A stretch of 64,000 bases of DNA from DATBSK01 sp964501785 (GTDB lineage: Bacteria > Actinomycetota > Acidimicrobiia > IMCC26256 > PALSA-555): positions 62,001 to 126,000 of the forward strand of contig CAZCUD010000010.1 in the NCBI GenBank assembly GCA_964501785.1. Reading direction: 5' to 3'. Below are positions 9,064-18,376 of the stretch, piece by piece. Within the stretch, counting starts at the first letter, position 1. Every line of letters begins with the position of its first letter. A program made the translations under genes and the position numbers. The notes under the pieces are model-generated. The model had not been told where the DNA came from. It made no database searches and was given only the letters and a program-made list of their open reading frames with translations.

Positions 9064-10413
9064 ATGACGACCTTGCAGAACTGGACCCCTTCTTCCTGGC
9101 ACGGCTTCGAGATCGACCAGGAGCCGGATTGGTACGACGAGGATGTCCTCCTTGACGTACTGAAGCAGCTCCGAAGTCTGCCGCCGTTGATCTTCGCTGG
9201 CGAAGCGCGTGCGCTGAAGGACGAACTCGCGCTGGCGGCGGCCGGTGAAGCGTTCGTGTTGCAGGCCGGAGACTGTGCTGAGACCTTCGCTGACCTGTCG
9301 GCTGACCATGTGCGCGACGACCTGAAGGTTCTGCTGCAGCTGGCGGTCGTGCTGACCTACTCGGGCGGAGTGCCGGTTGTGAAGATCGGGCGCATCGCCG
9401 GTCAGTTCGCCAAGCCGCGTTCCTCTCCGTTCGAGACGGCCTCCGATGGCACGACCTTGCCGTCGTACCGCGGTGACATGTTGAATCGTCTTGAGTTCAC
9501 CGAGGAAGCGCGTCGCCACGATCCAGAGAACATGTTGCGCGCATACAACCAGGCTGCAGCCACGCTCAATCTGCTGCGCGGATTCACGAGTGGTGGTTTT
9601 GCTGATCTAGCGGATGTCCATTCTTGGAACCGCGCTTTTGTCGCTTCGAGCAATGAGGGGCGCCGTTACGAGGCGCTCGCGTCCGGAATCGACGGAGCGC
9701 TTCGCTTCATGAAGGCGTGTGGGATCGATTCTCCGGAGATGCACCAAACACGCCTTTACACCAGCCACGAGGCTCTCGTCCTCCACTACGAGGAAGCGCT
9801 CACTCGGCAGGATTCGACCGACAACGACCGTTGGTACGACTGCTCAGCGCACATGCTGTGGATCGGAACGCGCACGAAGGAAATTCAGAAGGCACACGTT
9901 GAGTTTCTTCGCGGGGTGAACAATCCGATCGGGCTCAAGATCGATCGTAAGAACACTCCATCGCAGTTGTTGGACTGGTGCGAAAAGCTCAATCCTGACC
10001 GCGAGCCGGGCAGGTTGACGTTTGTTAGTCGAATGGGTCGCGAGCACGTTTCGGAGCTGGAGCCCCTTATCGAGGCTGTGAAGGCTACTGATCATCCCGT
10101 CGTATGGATGTGTGACCCGATGCATGGAAACACGTTCTCCAGCGAGGGGGGCCTTAAGACGCGGCGTTTCGACGACGTATTCGACGAGTTGTCGCAGTAC
10201 TTCGCGATTCATCGCAAGTGCGGTACTTGGCCCGGTGGGATCCACCTTGAGTTGACAGGTGACAACGTCACCGAATGCATCGGCGGGTCCGACGGCCTTC
10301 GCGACGAGGAACTGCACCACAGGTACCAGACGGCATGCGATCCCCGCTTGAATGCACGACAGTCGTTGGATCTCGCGTTCCGTGTGGCCGAACTTCTGGC
10401 TGACGCGCGTTAG
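9064..10413 (+). CDS. aroG: Class II 3-deoxy-7-phosphoheptulonate (DAHP) synthase
   Basis: 449-residue plant/actinobacterial type enzyme that joins phosphoenolpyruvate and erythrose 4-phosphate, the first step of the shikimate pathway. Visible motifs are QAGDCAETF (metal-binding Cys), KIGRIAGQFAKPRSS (phosphate and substrate contacts), FVSRMGREHV, CDPMHGNT and HLELTGDNVTEC, all normal. Base composition is unlike its neighbours: many codons end in T or A, with clear stretches at 9560-9660 and 9990-10150, whereas flanking genes almost always end in G or C. This suggests recent acquisition from a lower-GC donor. No aromatic-pathway or natural-product genes adjoin it. Confidence 0.94.
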   Translation: MTTLQNWTPSSWHGFEIDQEPDWYDEDVLLDVLKQLRSLPPLIFAGEARALKDELALAAAGEAFVLQAGDCAETFADLSADHVRDDLKVLLQLAVVLTYSGGVPVVKIGRIAGQFAKPRSSPFETASDGTTLPSYRGDMLNRLEFTEEARRHDPENMLRAYNQAAATLNLLRGFTSGGFADLADVHSWNRAFVASSNEGRRYEALASGIDGALRFMKACGIDSPEMHQTRLYTSHEALVLHYEEALTRQDSTDNDRWYDCSAHMLWIGTRTKEIQKAHVEFLRGVNNPIGLKIDRKNTPSQLLDWCEKLNPDREPGRLTFVSRMGREHVSELEPLIEAVKATDHPVVWMCDPMHGNTFSSEGGLKTRRFDDVFDELSQYFAIHRKCGTWPGGIHLELTGDNVTECIGGSDGLRDEELHHRYQTACDPRLNARQSLDLAFRVAELLADAR

Positions 10414-10476
10414 CGCGGTAATAGGTCACGACGTCGCCCCATTGGTCTCGCTTCAGGGACGATCGACTTAGCCGAC

Positions 10477-11013
10477 CTAGAGATAGCCGCTCGGCGAGCT
10501 CGCGCCTTCGACTCCGGGGCCGGGGCCGGCCGCGCCCTGGGCCGCCTCGAGCGCGCGGCGTCGCCGCATCTCCTCGAGCTGGCCCTGGGCCATCGTCTGC
10601 TGGGTGAAGAGCGTCGCCTGGATGCCGTGGAACAGGCCCTCGAGCCAGCCCACCAGCTGGGCCTGGGCGAGACGCAGCTCCGACTCCGTCGGCGCCTCGG
10701 ACGTGAACGGCAGCACGACCTCCTCGAGCTCGGCCTGGAGCTCGGGTGAGAGCACGCTCTCGAGCTCGGTGAGCGACCGCTCGTGGATCTCTCGGAGGCG
10801 CCGCCGTCCCGCGTCGTCGAGGGGCGCGCGACGCACCTCGTCGAGCATGGTGCGCACCATCGACGCGATCCGGATCAGCTTGGTCGGGCGCGTGACCTGC
10901 TCGTCGGGCTCGGGTGCGCCGTCGGCGCCGGGCGCGCCCTCGGCCGCGGGCGCGGCCGTCGCTTCGAGCACCTCGGGCTTCACCGGCTGGGCCGTCTCGT
11001 CGCTCGCGGTCAT
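10477..11013 (-). CDS. bpa: Bacterial proteasome activator (Bpa/PafE family)
   Basis: 178-residue ATP-independent activator of the 20S proteasome. The acidic, Ala/Pro-rich N-terminus (to about residue 40) is followed by the helical-bundle core (TKLIRIASMVRTMLDEVRR; LAQAQLVGWLEGLFHGIQA) and a flexible tail ending in Gly-Tyr-Leu. That terminus is the known C-terminal key of this family, which docks between proteasome alpha subunits and opens the gate. ATG 11013 has a good AGGAGG box 6 nt upstream and is preferred over longer in-frame starts. No prcBA, mpa or pafA gene is in the window. Confidence 0.9.
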   Translation of the reverse strand: MTASDETAQPVKPEVLEATAAPAAEGAPGADGAPEPDEQVTRPTKLIRIASMVRTMLDEVRRAPLDDAGRRRLREIHERSLTELESVLSPELQAELEEVVLPFTSEAPTESELRLAQAQLVGWLEGLFHGIQATLFTQQTMAQGQLEEMRRRRALEAAQGAAGPGPGVEGASSPSGYL

Positions 11014-11164
11014 CGACTCCTCCTGGGGATCTCCACAAGGATAGGGAGTGGACGACGGTGGCCTCGCTTCGATAGCCGAACGAGCGATGCGAGGCGACGA
11101 TTCGAGCCGGGGTGGCGACGAGGCCGACCGGTACGCTCCGTGAGCACTATGGATCGCCGTCTCG

Positions 11165-12829
11165 ATGCGTGAGCAGCTCCTGGTCCACCTGCGACGGGCG
11201 CTGACGGCGATCGGTCTCCCCGAGCCCGACGACGGGATCGAGCTCGATCCGCCCAAGCAGCCCGAGCACGGCGACTGGACCACCAACGTCGCCCTCAAGG
11301 TGGCCAAGCCCGCGGGACGCAAGCCTCGCGACGTGGCCGACGAGCTCGCAGCGGCGCTGCGAGCCGACCCGCCCCCGCACCTGGCGGACGTGCAGGTCGC
11401 GGGCCCGGGCTTCGTCAACCTCCACCTCGCCCCGGCGTGGCTCCACGAGGTCCTGCGGGCGGTCGTCGCCGCGGGTGACCGGTACGGCCACGGTGACGCA
11501 CTGGGAGGTGCGCGCATCAACCTGGAGTTCGTCTCGGCGAACCCGACCGGGCCGCTCCATGCCGGCGGCGGTCGCTGGGTCGCCGTCGGCGACGCGCTCG
11601 CGAACCTGCTGGCCGCGCAGGGGGCGGCCGTGCACCGTGAGTACTACCTCAACGACGCCGGCAACCAGCTCGACGCGTTCGGCGCGTCGCTCTTCGCGCG
11701 CTACGAGGGTCGCGAGCCGCCCGAGGACGGCTACCAGGGCGAGTACCTGGTCGAGATGGCGGCTCGGATGCGGGCCGAGATCGGCGACGCCGTGACCGAG
11801 GAGCAGGCGCGCGAATGGGGCTATCGCGACGTCGTCCGGCAGCTCGAGCACGACGTGGGCCGCATCGGCGTGCACTTCGACACGTGGTTCTCGGAGCGCA
11901 CGCTGCACGAGCGTGGCGACGTCGATCGCGTCCTTGCCGACCTCCGGGCGCGCGGGGTCGCGTACGAGGACGACGGCGCATCCTGGTTGCGGACGTCCGA
12001 CTTCGGTGACCAGCGCGACCGCGTCCTCGTGAAGTCCGACGGCTCGACGACGTACCTCTGCAACGACCTCGCCTACCACCGCGACAAGATCGATCGCGGT
12101 TGGGAGCACCTCATCGACATCTGGGGCGCCGACCACCACGGCCAGGTGAAGAGCCTCCAGGCCGGGCTCGAGGCCCTGGGCCTCCCGGCGGGTCAGCCCG
12201 AGGTGCTGCTCGGTCAGCTCGTCAGGGTGCAGCGCGGCGGCGAGGTCGTGCGCATGTCGAAGCGGGCCGGCGACATCGTGACGCTCGCCGACATCCTCGA
12301 CGAGGTCGATCCCGACGTCGCACGCCTGACGTTCCTGCTCCAGAGCATCGACACCGCGCAGACGTTCGATCTCGACGTCGTCACCGCGCAGTCGGCGGAG
12401 AACCCCGTGTACTACGTGCAGTACGCCCACGCGCGCATCGCATCGATCGGTCGCAAGGCGGCGGTCGAGGGCATCACCCGCCTGCCGATCCTCGAGACCG
12501 ACCTCGCGCCCCTCGTGCACGAGCGGGAGGTCGAGCTGCTCCGCGCGCTCGCGGCGTATCCCGAGGTCGTGGCCGAAGCGGCGGCGATGCGGGCACCCCA
12601 CCGTGTCACGACGTGGGTGCGAGAGTTCGCGGCCAGCTTCCACTCCTTCTACCGAGACTGTCGCGTCATCTCCGAGGACGTGGCGCTCACGCAAGCGCGG
12701 CTCTGGCTCGCGGAGGCGTGTCGCGTCGGGCTCAAGCACGCGCTCGACGTGCTGGGTGTCGGCGCGCCCGACGAGATGCGACGAGACGATGGTGAGGTCG
12801 ACGCGCTGCCCGACCCCTCGCGCGGGTGA
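11165..12829 (+). CDS. argS: Arginyl-tRNA synthetase
   Basis: 554-residue class I aminoacyl-tRNA synthetase that charges tRNA-Arg. The N-terminal additional domain (1-100) precedes the Rossmann catalytic core with the HIGH-type motif in SANPTGPLHAGGGRW, the KMSKS counterpart RMSKRAGDIV near residue 365, and a C-terminal DALR anticodon-binding domain (VTTWVREFAASFHSFYRDCRV). HAGGG replaces the usual HxGH ending, a variant seen in bacterial ArgRS. The stop overlaps the GTG start of lysA by 4 nt, so the two are translationally coupled, as in many actinomycetes. Confidence 0.95.
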   Translation: MREQLLVHLRRALTAIGLPEPDDGIELDPPKQPEHGDWTTNVALKVAKPAGRKPRDVADELAAALRADPPPHLADVQVAGPGFVNLHLAPAWLHEVLRAVVAAGDRYGHGDALGGARINLEFVSANPTGPLHAGGGRWVAVGDALANLLAAQGAAVHREYYLNDAGNQLDAFGASLFARYEGREPPEDGYQGEYLVEMAARMRAEIGDAVTEEQAREWGYRDVVRQLEHDVGRIGVHFDTWFSERTLHERGDVDRVLADLRARGVAYEDDGASWLRTSDFGDQRDRVLVKSDGSTTYLCNDLAYHRDKIDRGWEHLIDIWGADHHGQVKSLQAGLEALGLPAGQPEVLLGQLVRVQRGGEVVRMSKRAGDIVTLADILDEVDPDVARLTFLLQSIDTAQTFDLDVVTAQSAENPVYYVQYAHARIASIGRKAAVEGITRLPILETDLAPLVHEREVELLRALAAYPEVVAEAAAMRAPHRVTTWVREFAASFHSFYRDCRVISEDVALTQARLWLAEACRVGLKHALDVLGVGAPDEMRRDDGEVDALPDPSRG

Positions 12830-14118
12830 CCGTGGCCGCCGACGAACCGTTCGACGCGTCCCTCGTCCCGCCCGGGCTGCTGGCGGCCGACCTCGACGCG
12901 ATCGCTCGCGAGTTCGGCACGCCCACGTTCGTCTACGACGAGGACGAGGTGCGCCGGCGCGCGCGCGAGTACGTCGAAGCGTTCGGTCCCGGGAGGGTCG
13001 CGTACGCATCGAAGGCGTTCCTGTGCAGCGCGCTCGTGCGGATCATCGACGAGGAGGGGCTCCACCTCGACTGCGCGACCGGAGGGGAGCTGCACGTGGC
13101 CCTGCACGCGGGCTTCCCGGCCGAGCGCATCGTGCTCCATGGCAACAACAAGTCCGACGACGAGCTCGCGGCCGCGATCGGCGCGGGCGTGGGGCGGATC
13201 GTCATCGACTCGTCCGACGAGATCGCCCGGATCGAACGGCTCGTCGACGCGGGGCGCGACCCGGTGCGCGTGCTCGTGCGAGTGACTCCGGGCGTCGAGG
13301 CGCACACGCACGAGTACATCGAGACCGGCACCGAGGCATCGAAGTTCGGCTTCACCATGACCGACGGCATCGCCGAGCAGGCGGTCGATCGGGTGCACGC
13401 GAGCCCGGCCATGTCGCTCGCCGGGTTCCACTTCCACATCGGATCGCAGATCTACCGGCTCGACGCGTACACGCGCGCGATCGACCGGATCGCCGAGCTC
13501 GCGTCGTCCGTGCGGCGAGCCGGCGTGACCGTCGACGAGCTGAACGTCGGAGGTGGTCTCGGCGCCCGGTACCTCGCCGATGACCCCGAGCTGCCCGTCG
13601 CCGACCACGCCGCGAACCTGCGGCGCGCCGTCGCGGAGGCCTGGAGCGCAGCCGACCTCGGGCCCGCGCCGCACCTGATGGTCGAGCCCGGTCGGTCGAT
13701 CATCGCCCCGTGCGCCGTCACCCTCTACCGCGTCGGCACCATCAAGGAGATCCCGGGGATCGGCACGTACGTCGCCGTCGACGGCGGGATGAGCGACAAC
13801 CCGCGTCCGGTGCTCTACGGCGCCGGGTACGAGGCCTACCTGCCGGCCCGCATCGGCGATCGTCGGCCGCGGCGCGGCGCCGTCGTCGGGAAGCACTGCG
13901 AACAGGGCGACGTCCTCGTGGCCGACGCCGCCCTCCCGGAGGTGGTGGCGGTCGGTGACCTGCTCGCGACCCCGACCACCGGTGCGTACGGGTACTCCAT
14001 GGCGTCCAACTACAACGAGGTGCCCCGACCGGCGGTGGTCTTCGTGCGCGGTGGGCAGCCCCGGCTCGTCGTGCGCCGGGAGGTCCTCGACGACCTGGTG
14101 AGATTGGACGTGGAGTGA
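12826..14118 (+). CDS. lysA: Diaminopimelate decarboxylase
   Basis: 430-residue fold-type III PLP enzyme for the last step of lysine synthesis (meso-diaminopimelate to L-lysine and CO2). The PLP lysine is in VAYASKAFLC, the phosphate-binding Gly-rich loop is GGGLGARY, and the active site is completed by EPGRSIIAP, the Cys of HCEQGDVLV and the Tyr of TGAYGYSMASNYNE, all at normal spacing. It starts at GTG 12826 inside the argS stop (GTGA overlap), and hom follows after 30 bp. Confidence 0.95.
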   Translation: MTVAADEPFDASLVPPGLLAADLDAIAREFGTPTFVYDEDEVRRRAREYVEAFGPGRVAYASKAFLCSALVRIIDEEGLHLDCATGGELHVALHAGFPAERIVLHGNNKSDDELAAAIGAGVGRIVIDSSDEIARIERLVDAGRDPVRVLVRVTPGVEAHTHEYIETGTEASKFGFTMTDGIAEQAVDRVHASPAMSLAGFHFHIGSQIYRLDAYTRAIDRIAELASSVRRAGVTVDELNVGGGLGARYLADDPELPVADHAANLRRAVAEAWSAADLGPAPHLMVEPGRSIIAPCAVTLYRVGTIKEIPGIGTYVAVDGGMSDNPRPVLYGAGYEAYLPARIGDRRPRRGAVVGKHCEQGDVLVADAALPEVVAVGDLLATPTTGAYGYSMASNYNEVPRPAVVFVRGGQPRLVVRREVLDDLVRLDVE

Positions 14119-14148
14119 TCCGGCACCGGGTGGGAGAATCGTCGCCAC

Positions 14149-15456
14149 ATGGCTGAACCCTCCGAACCCCGCGCGCCGGTGCGCGTCGGCCTCCTCGGCT
14201 GCGGCAACGTCGGCAGCGCCCTCGTCAGGCTCGTCGGTGAGAACGCAGACCTGCTCGCGGCGCGCGCCGGCGTCCCGATCGAGATCGTCCGCGTGCTCGT
14301 GCGCGACGCCGCCAAGCAGCGCGACGTCAAGCTCGCACCCGATGCCTTCACCGAGGACGGTGATGCAGTCGTCGGCGCTCCCGACGTCGACGTGGTCGTC
14401 GAGATGATGGGGGGCACCGAGCCGGCTCGGTCGCTGATCGTCGCCGCGCTCCGGGCGGGCAAGCCGGTCATCACCGCCAACAAGGAGCTGATCGCCCAGG
14501 ACGGCCCCGAGCTGTTCGCGATCGCGGCCGACGCCGGCGTCGACCTGCTGTTCGAGGCGAGCGTCGCCGGTGGCATCCCGCTGCTGCGGCCGCTGCGCGA
14601 GTCGCTCGCCGGCGATCGGATCCGCCGCGTGCTCGGCATCGTCAACGGCACGACCAACTACATCCTCACCCGCATGACCGAGGAGGGCTCGACCTTCGCG
14701 GACGCCCTGGCGGAGGCCCAACGGCTCGGCTACGCCGAGCCCGACCCGACCGCCGACGTGGAGGGGCACGACGCGGCGTCGAAGGCCGCGATCATCGCGT
14801 CGATCGCGTTCGGTGCGCTCGTCGGTCCCGGCGACGTCTACTGCGAGGGGATCACCGGAGTCACGTCCGACGACATCGAGTCCGCGGCCACGCTCGGCTA
14901 CGTCGTGAAGCTGCTCGCCGTGGCCGAGGAGCGCGAGGGCGAGGTCGCGGTGCGGGTGCACCCGGCGATGGTCCCGGTCCACCATCCGCTGGCATCGGTG
15001 CGCGAGTCGTTCAACGCGGTGTTCATCGAGGGGGAGGCGGTCGGCGAGCTCATGCTCTACGGCCGTGGCGCAGGCGGCGGGCCGACCGCGTCGGCGTTGC
15101 TCGGCGACCTGGTCGACGCCGTGAAGAACCTCGTCGGCGGCGGCAAGGGCGCCACGATCGGCGACCTCGTGGCCCGACCGATCCGCGCGATCGAGGACAC
15201 CGAATCGCCCTTCTACCTCCTGCTCGAGGTCGCCGACCGTCCCGGCGTGCTCGCCGCGATCGCCGGCGAGTTCGGCGAGCACGGCGTCTCGATCAAGTCG
15301 ATGGAGCAGCGCGGCCTCGGTGACGACGCCCGCTTGATCTTCATCACCCACCGCGCCCGCGAAGCCGACGTGCGCGCCACCCTCGACCGGCTCCGCGGCG
15401 TGGAGGCCGTCCACCGAGTGGGCTCCGTGCTGCGCGTCGTCGGCGACGACGAGTGA
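14149..15456 (+). CDS. hom: Homoserine dehydrogenase
   Basis: 435-residue NAD(P)-dependent enzyme that reduces aspartate semialdehyde to homoserine, the branch to threonine and methionine. It has the N-terminal Rossmann motif GCGNVGSALVRLVGEN, the conserved GKPVITANKELIA and NGTTNYILTRM segments, the catalytic KAAIIASIAFG lysine region and a C-terminal ACT domain (LLEVADRPGVLAAIAGEFGE), which in relatives mediates threonine feedback inhibition. It lies between lysA and thrC in the standard actinobacterial order. Confidence 0.95.
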   Translation: MAEPSEPRAPVRVGLLGCGNVGSALVRLVGENADLLAARAGVPIEIVRVLVRDAAKQRDVKLAPDAFTEDGDAVVGAPDVDVVVEMMGGTEPARSLIVAALRAGKPVITANKELIAQDGPELFAIAADAGVDLLFEASVAGGIPLLRPLRESLAGDRIRRVLGIVNGTTNYILTRMTEEGSTFADALAEAQRLGYAEPDPTADVEGHDAASKAAIIASIAFGALVGPGDVYCEGITGVTSDDIESAATLGYVVKLLAVAEEREGEVAVRVHPAMVPVHHPLASVRESFNAVFIEGEAVGELMLYGRGAGGGPTASALLGDLVDAVKNLVGGGKGATIGDLVARPIRAIEDTESPFYLLLEVADRPGVLAAIAGEFGEHGVSIKSMEQRGLGDDARLIFITHRAREADVRATLDRLRGVEAVHRVGSVLRVVGDDE

Positions 15457-15492
15457 CCGCGGGTCGATGACCACGCCACCGAAGGGGTCGCG

Positions 15493-16557
15493 GTGACGAC
15501 CGCCGCCCGCTGGCCCGGCATCATCGAGGCGTACCGCGAGCACCTGCCCGTCACCGACGCCACTCCCGTCGTGACGCTGCTCGAGGGCAACACCCCGCTC
15601 GTCGACGCGCCCCGGCTCGCAGCCCAGGCGGGTGTCGCGCGCGCGCTGCTCAAGGTCGAGGGTGCGCTGCCCACCGGTTCGTTCAAGGACCGCGGCATGA
15701 CGATGGCCGTGTCGAAGGCCGCGGAGAAGGGCGCCAAGGCCGTAATCTGCGCTTCGACCGGCAACACGTCGGCCGCCGCGGCGGCCTACGCCGCGCGCGC
15801 CGGAATCATCTGCGCGGTGGTCCTGCCGGCCGGGCAGATCGCGCTCGGCAAGCTCGCGCAGGCGCTGATCCACGGCGCGCGGGTCGTCGCCATCCCCGAC
15901 AACTTCGACGTGTGCCTCGACATCGTGCGCGAGCTCGGTGAGCGACCGGGTGTCGAGGTCGTGAACTCGGTGAACCCGTTCCGCATCGAGGGTCAGAAGA
16001 GCGCCGCGTTCGAGATCGTCGACGTGCTCGGTGATGCACCGACCGCGCACTGCATCCCGGTCGGGAACGCCGGCAACATCACCGCGTACTGGAAGGGCTA
16101 CTGCGAGTACCGCGAGCTGGGGCGAACCGAACGGGCCCCGCGGATGCTCGGCTGGCAGGCCGCGGGCGCCGCACCCATCGTCTCGGGGAAGCCGATCCGG
16201 CACCCCGAGACGCTGGCGACGGCGATCCAGATCGGGAACCCCGCGTCGTGGAAGCAGGCAGAAGCGGCGCGCGACGAGTCCGGCGGCCACATCGGCGCGG
16301 TGCTCGACGCGGAGATCCTCGAGGCGTACCGCCTGCTCGCGTCGGAAGAGGGCGTGTTCGTCGAGCCGGCGTCGGCCGCCGCCGTGGCCGGCCTCCTCGC
16401 CGCGGGGCGCGACGGCCTGGTCGACGCCGACGACGTCGTCGTGTGCACGGTGACCGGTCACGGCCTCAAGGACCCCCAGCGCGCGATCGCCGAGGTCGAG
16501 CTCGGCGAGCCGGTCACCCCCGACGCGCGGGCGGTCGCGGAGGCGATCGGCCTCTGA
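15493..16557 (+). CDS. thrC: Threonine synthase
   Basis: 354-residue fold-type II PLP enzyme that converts O-phosphohomoserine to threonine. The PLP lysine is in TGSFKDRGMT, the phosphate loop is PVGNAGNITAYW, and the C-terminus has EPASAAAVAGL and CTVTGHGLKD. Length and motifs fit the short actinobacterial type. It starts at GTG 15493, 36 bp after hom, and is followed by a GC-rich hairpin. Homoserine kinase (thrB), often next, is not there; an SDR gene follows instead. Confidence 0.95.
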   Translation: MTTAARWPGIIEAYREHLPVTDATPVVTLLEGNTPLVDAPRLAAQAGVARALLKVEGALPTGSFKDRGMTMAVSKAAEKGAKAVICASTGNTSAAAAAYAARAGIICAVVLPAGQIALGKLAQALIHGARVVAIPDNFDVCLDIVRELGERPGVEVVNSVNPFRIEGQKSAAFEIVDVLGDAPTAHCIPVGNAGNITAYWKGYCEYRELGRTERAPRMLGWQAAGAAPIVSGKPIRHPETLATAIQIGNPASWKQAEAARDESGGHIGAVLDAEILEAYRLLASEEGVFVEPASAAAVAGLLAAGRDGLVDADDVVVCTVTGHGLKDPQRAIAEVELGEPVTPDARAVAEAIGL

Positions 16558-16560
16558 GCC

Positions 16561-16582
16561 CGGCCCGGCCTTCGGCGGGCCG
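16561..16582 (+). terminator. Hairpin after thrC
   Basis: CGGCCCG (16561-16567) pairs with CGGGCCG (16576-16582) around an 8-nt loop directly after the thrC stop. There is no T run, as is common for actinobacterial terminators. It probably ends the argS-lysA-hom-thrC transcript. Confidence 0.5.
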
Positions 16583-16620
16583 CGGGCGGATCGAAGGCGA
16601 CTCGACGTGGGAGGCGAGAG

Positions 16621-17406
16621 ATGGAACGGCCGACAGCTCTGGTGACCGGCGCCTCGGGCGGGATCGGCGCGGCCTTCGCGCGATCGCTCGCGGACCGGGG
16701 TCACGATCTCGTCGTCGTGTCCCGCACCCGGCACACCCTCGACGAGGTCGCCGGGCGGCTCCGAGCCGAGCACGGCGCCGCCGTCGAGGTGCTGGTCGCC
16801 GACCTCGAGACCCGCGACGGCGTCGAGACCGTCGCGACTCGGCTCGGCGAGCCCGATCGCCCGATCGAGCTGCTCGTCAACAACGCGGGGTTCGGCACGC
16901 ACGGCCGCTTCCACGAGCTCCCCGTCGACGGAGAGCTCGCGATGCTCCAGCTGAACGTCGTCGCCCTCGTGCAGCTGACCCACGCCGCGCTCGGCCCCAT
17001 GGTCGACCGCGGCCATGGTGGGGTGATCAACGTGTCGTCGGTCGGCGCGTACCAACCCACTCCCACGTACGCCACCTACAGCGCGACGAAGTCGTTCGTC
17101 TCGAGCTTCAGCAACGCGGTGCACGAAGAGCTGCGCGGCACCGGCGTGAAGTGCATGGTCGTCGCCCCCGGCTTCACCCGCACCGACTTCCACGAGCGCG
17201 CGCGCGTCGACGCGCGCGACCAGATCCCGGACTTCCTGTGGCAGTCGGCGGACGAGGTGGCCGAGACCTCCATGAAGGCCTACGAACGGGGTCGAGCGGT
17301 GTGCATCCCGGGGCCGATGAACGGTGTGGCGGCTGCGTTCTCGACGGTGATGCCCGCGTCGGTGTCGCGGCGTGTGGCCGGGATCGTGTCGCACCGCACG
17401 CGCTGA
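16621..17406 (+). CDS. Short-chain dehydrogenase/reductase, unknown substrate
   Basis: 261-residue classical SDR. The cofactor loop is TGASGGIG (residues 9-16), NNAGFG is the central motif, a Ser lies in INVSSVG, and the YSATK active site contains Tyr and Lys. The arginines in VVSRTRHTLDEVAGRLR suggest NADPH preference. ATG 16621 has GGGAGG upstream. The C-terminal third resembles the DltE/YqjQ group of ketoreductases, but no substrate can be assigned. It converges with the next gene. Confidence 0.85.
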   Translation: MERPTALVTGASGGIGAAFARSLADRGHDLVVVSRTRHTLDEVAGRLRAEHGAAVEVLVADLETRDGVETVATRLGEPDRPIELLVNNAGFGTHGRFHELPVDGELAMLQLNVVALVQLTHAALGPMVDRGHGGVINVSSVGAYQPTPTYATYSATKSFVSSFSNAVHEELRGTGVKCMVVAPGFTRTDFHERARVDARDQIPDFLWQSADEVAETSMKAYERGRAVCIPGPMNGVAAAFSTVMPASVSRRVAGIVSHRTR

Positions 17407-17421
17407 CGAGCGCGCGGTCGG

Positions 17422-18375
17422 TCAGTCGAGGCTGCGGGCCGTGGCGCGTGCTGCGGCCTCGATGGGCGAGGCCCCCGCCGCGATGCCGTGACGGTGGTCG
17501 TGGCCGCTCGCGTCGACGAGGGCGACGGCGACCACGAACCGGCCGTCGGCGGTCGTCTCGACGGTGCGGGCCCACGCGGGGGCGAAGCGCAGCCCGGGCG
17601 CGACCTGCTCGATGCCGAGCAGCACCGCTTCGACCGCGCCGGCCAGACCGTGGGCGAGTGGCGCTCGTCCCACGGCGCGTGCACCGGCGACCGCGACGTG
17701 GGTCTCGATCTCACCGTCCTCGGGGACGCTCCGCACGGCCAGCAGCTCGATGCCGGGGTGCGTGGCCGGCAGCGCCGGATCGGCGTCCGGACCGTTCGCC
17801 CGGAGCGGCGGGGCCGAACCGACGGCGTGCTCGCCTCGCACGACCTCGACGACGAGCGGCGTGCCGGGCTCCGACGCGAGCTCGCGTGCTGCGAGGCGTC
17901 CGAGGTCGTCGGGGGCGTCATCGGCGGCGTGGACGCGCACGAGGGTCAGGTCGTGGTCGCGCTCGACCGCCACCGCGTACACGCCCGGGAGCCGGCGGAG
18001 TGCGAGCTCGCCGGTCGGGTGAGCGCTGTCGCGCAGCACGTCGACCCGCAGGCTCGCCGCGCAGAGCGCGACGAGCAGGTCGTCGTCGAGCACGTCCGGG
18101 GCGAGGGCCGGCTCGGCGAGGACGCCGGGTCCGGAGGCGGTGAGCCCCGTCGGGATCGTGCCGGCACCGGCGCGGAAGGCTTGTCGACCGAGGTCGGGAT
18201 CGTCGACCACCACGGTGAGCGCTCGCAGGTCGTGGCGAGCGACGAGCCGCTCGAGGTGCGAGCGCAGCCCGTTGAGCCCCACCTCGGCGGGGGCGTCGGA
18301 CGCGGTCCAGCCCGGCATCGGGTCCGACGGGTCGTGCGTCGTCTCTGAGTGGCGCGAGGGGTGATCGGCGGTCAC
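17422..18375 (-). CDS. Conserved-looking protein of unknown function
   Basis: 317 residues, soluble, very rich in Ala, Val, Leu, Asp and Arg; no membrane segment, signal peptide or motif that I recognise. A feature that could be tested is the pair of similar halves, both mixing short beta-prone stretches (LRALTVVVDDPD; GRFVVAVALVDASG) with helices. GTG 18375 is chosen because it lies 1 nt beyond the stop of the upstream SDR gene (minus strand), suggesting translational coupling. The frame remains open further upstream but would overlap that gene. Function is not assigned. Confidence 0.6.
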   Translation of the reverse strand: MTADHPSRHSETTHDPSDPMPGWTASDAPAEVGLNGLRSHLERLVARHDLRALTVVVDDPDLGRQAFRAGAGTIPTGLTASGPGVLAEPALAPDVLDDDLLVALCAASLRVDVLRDSAHPTGELALRRLPGVYAVAVERDHDLTLVRVHAADDAPDDLGRLAARELASEPGTPLVVEVVRGEHAVGSAPPLRANGPDADPALPATHPGIELLAVRSVPEDGEIETHVAVAGARAVGRAPLAHGLAGAVEAVLLGIEQVAPGLRFAPAWARTVETTADGRFVVAVALVDASGHDHRHGIAAGASPIEAAARATARSLD

Positions 18376-18376
18376 G

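Noticed and set aside
12649..17394. Very long open frame (about 1580 codons) on the minus strand opposite argS-lysA-hom-thrC
   Set aside because: It lies antisense to well-supported genes, has Arg/His/Asp/Gly-rich low-complexity translation, and arises from GC-rich codon bias.
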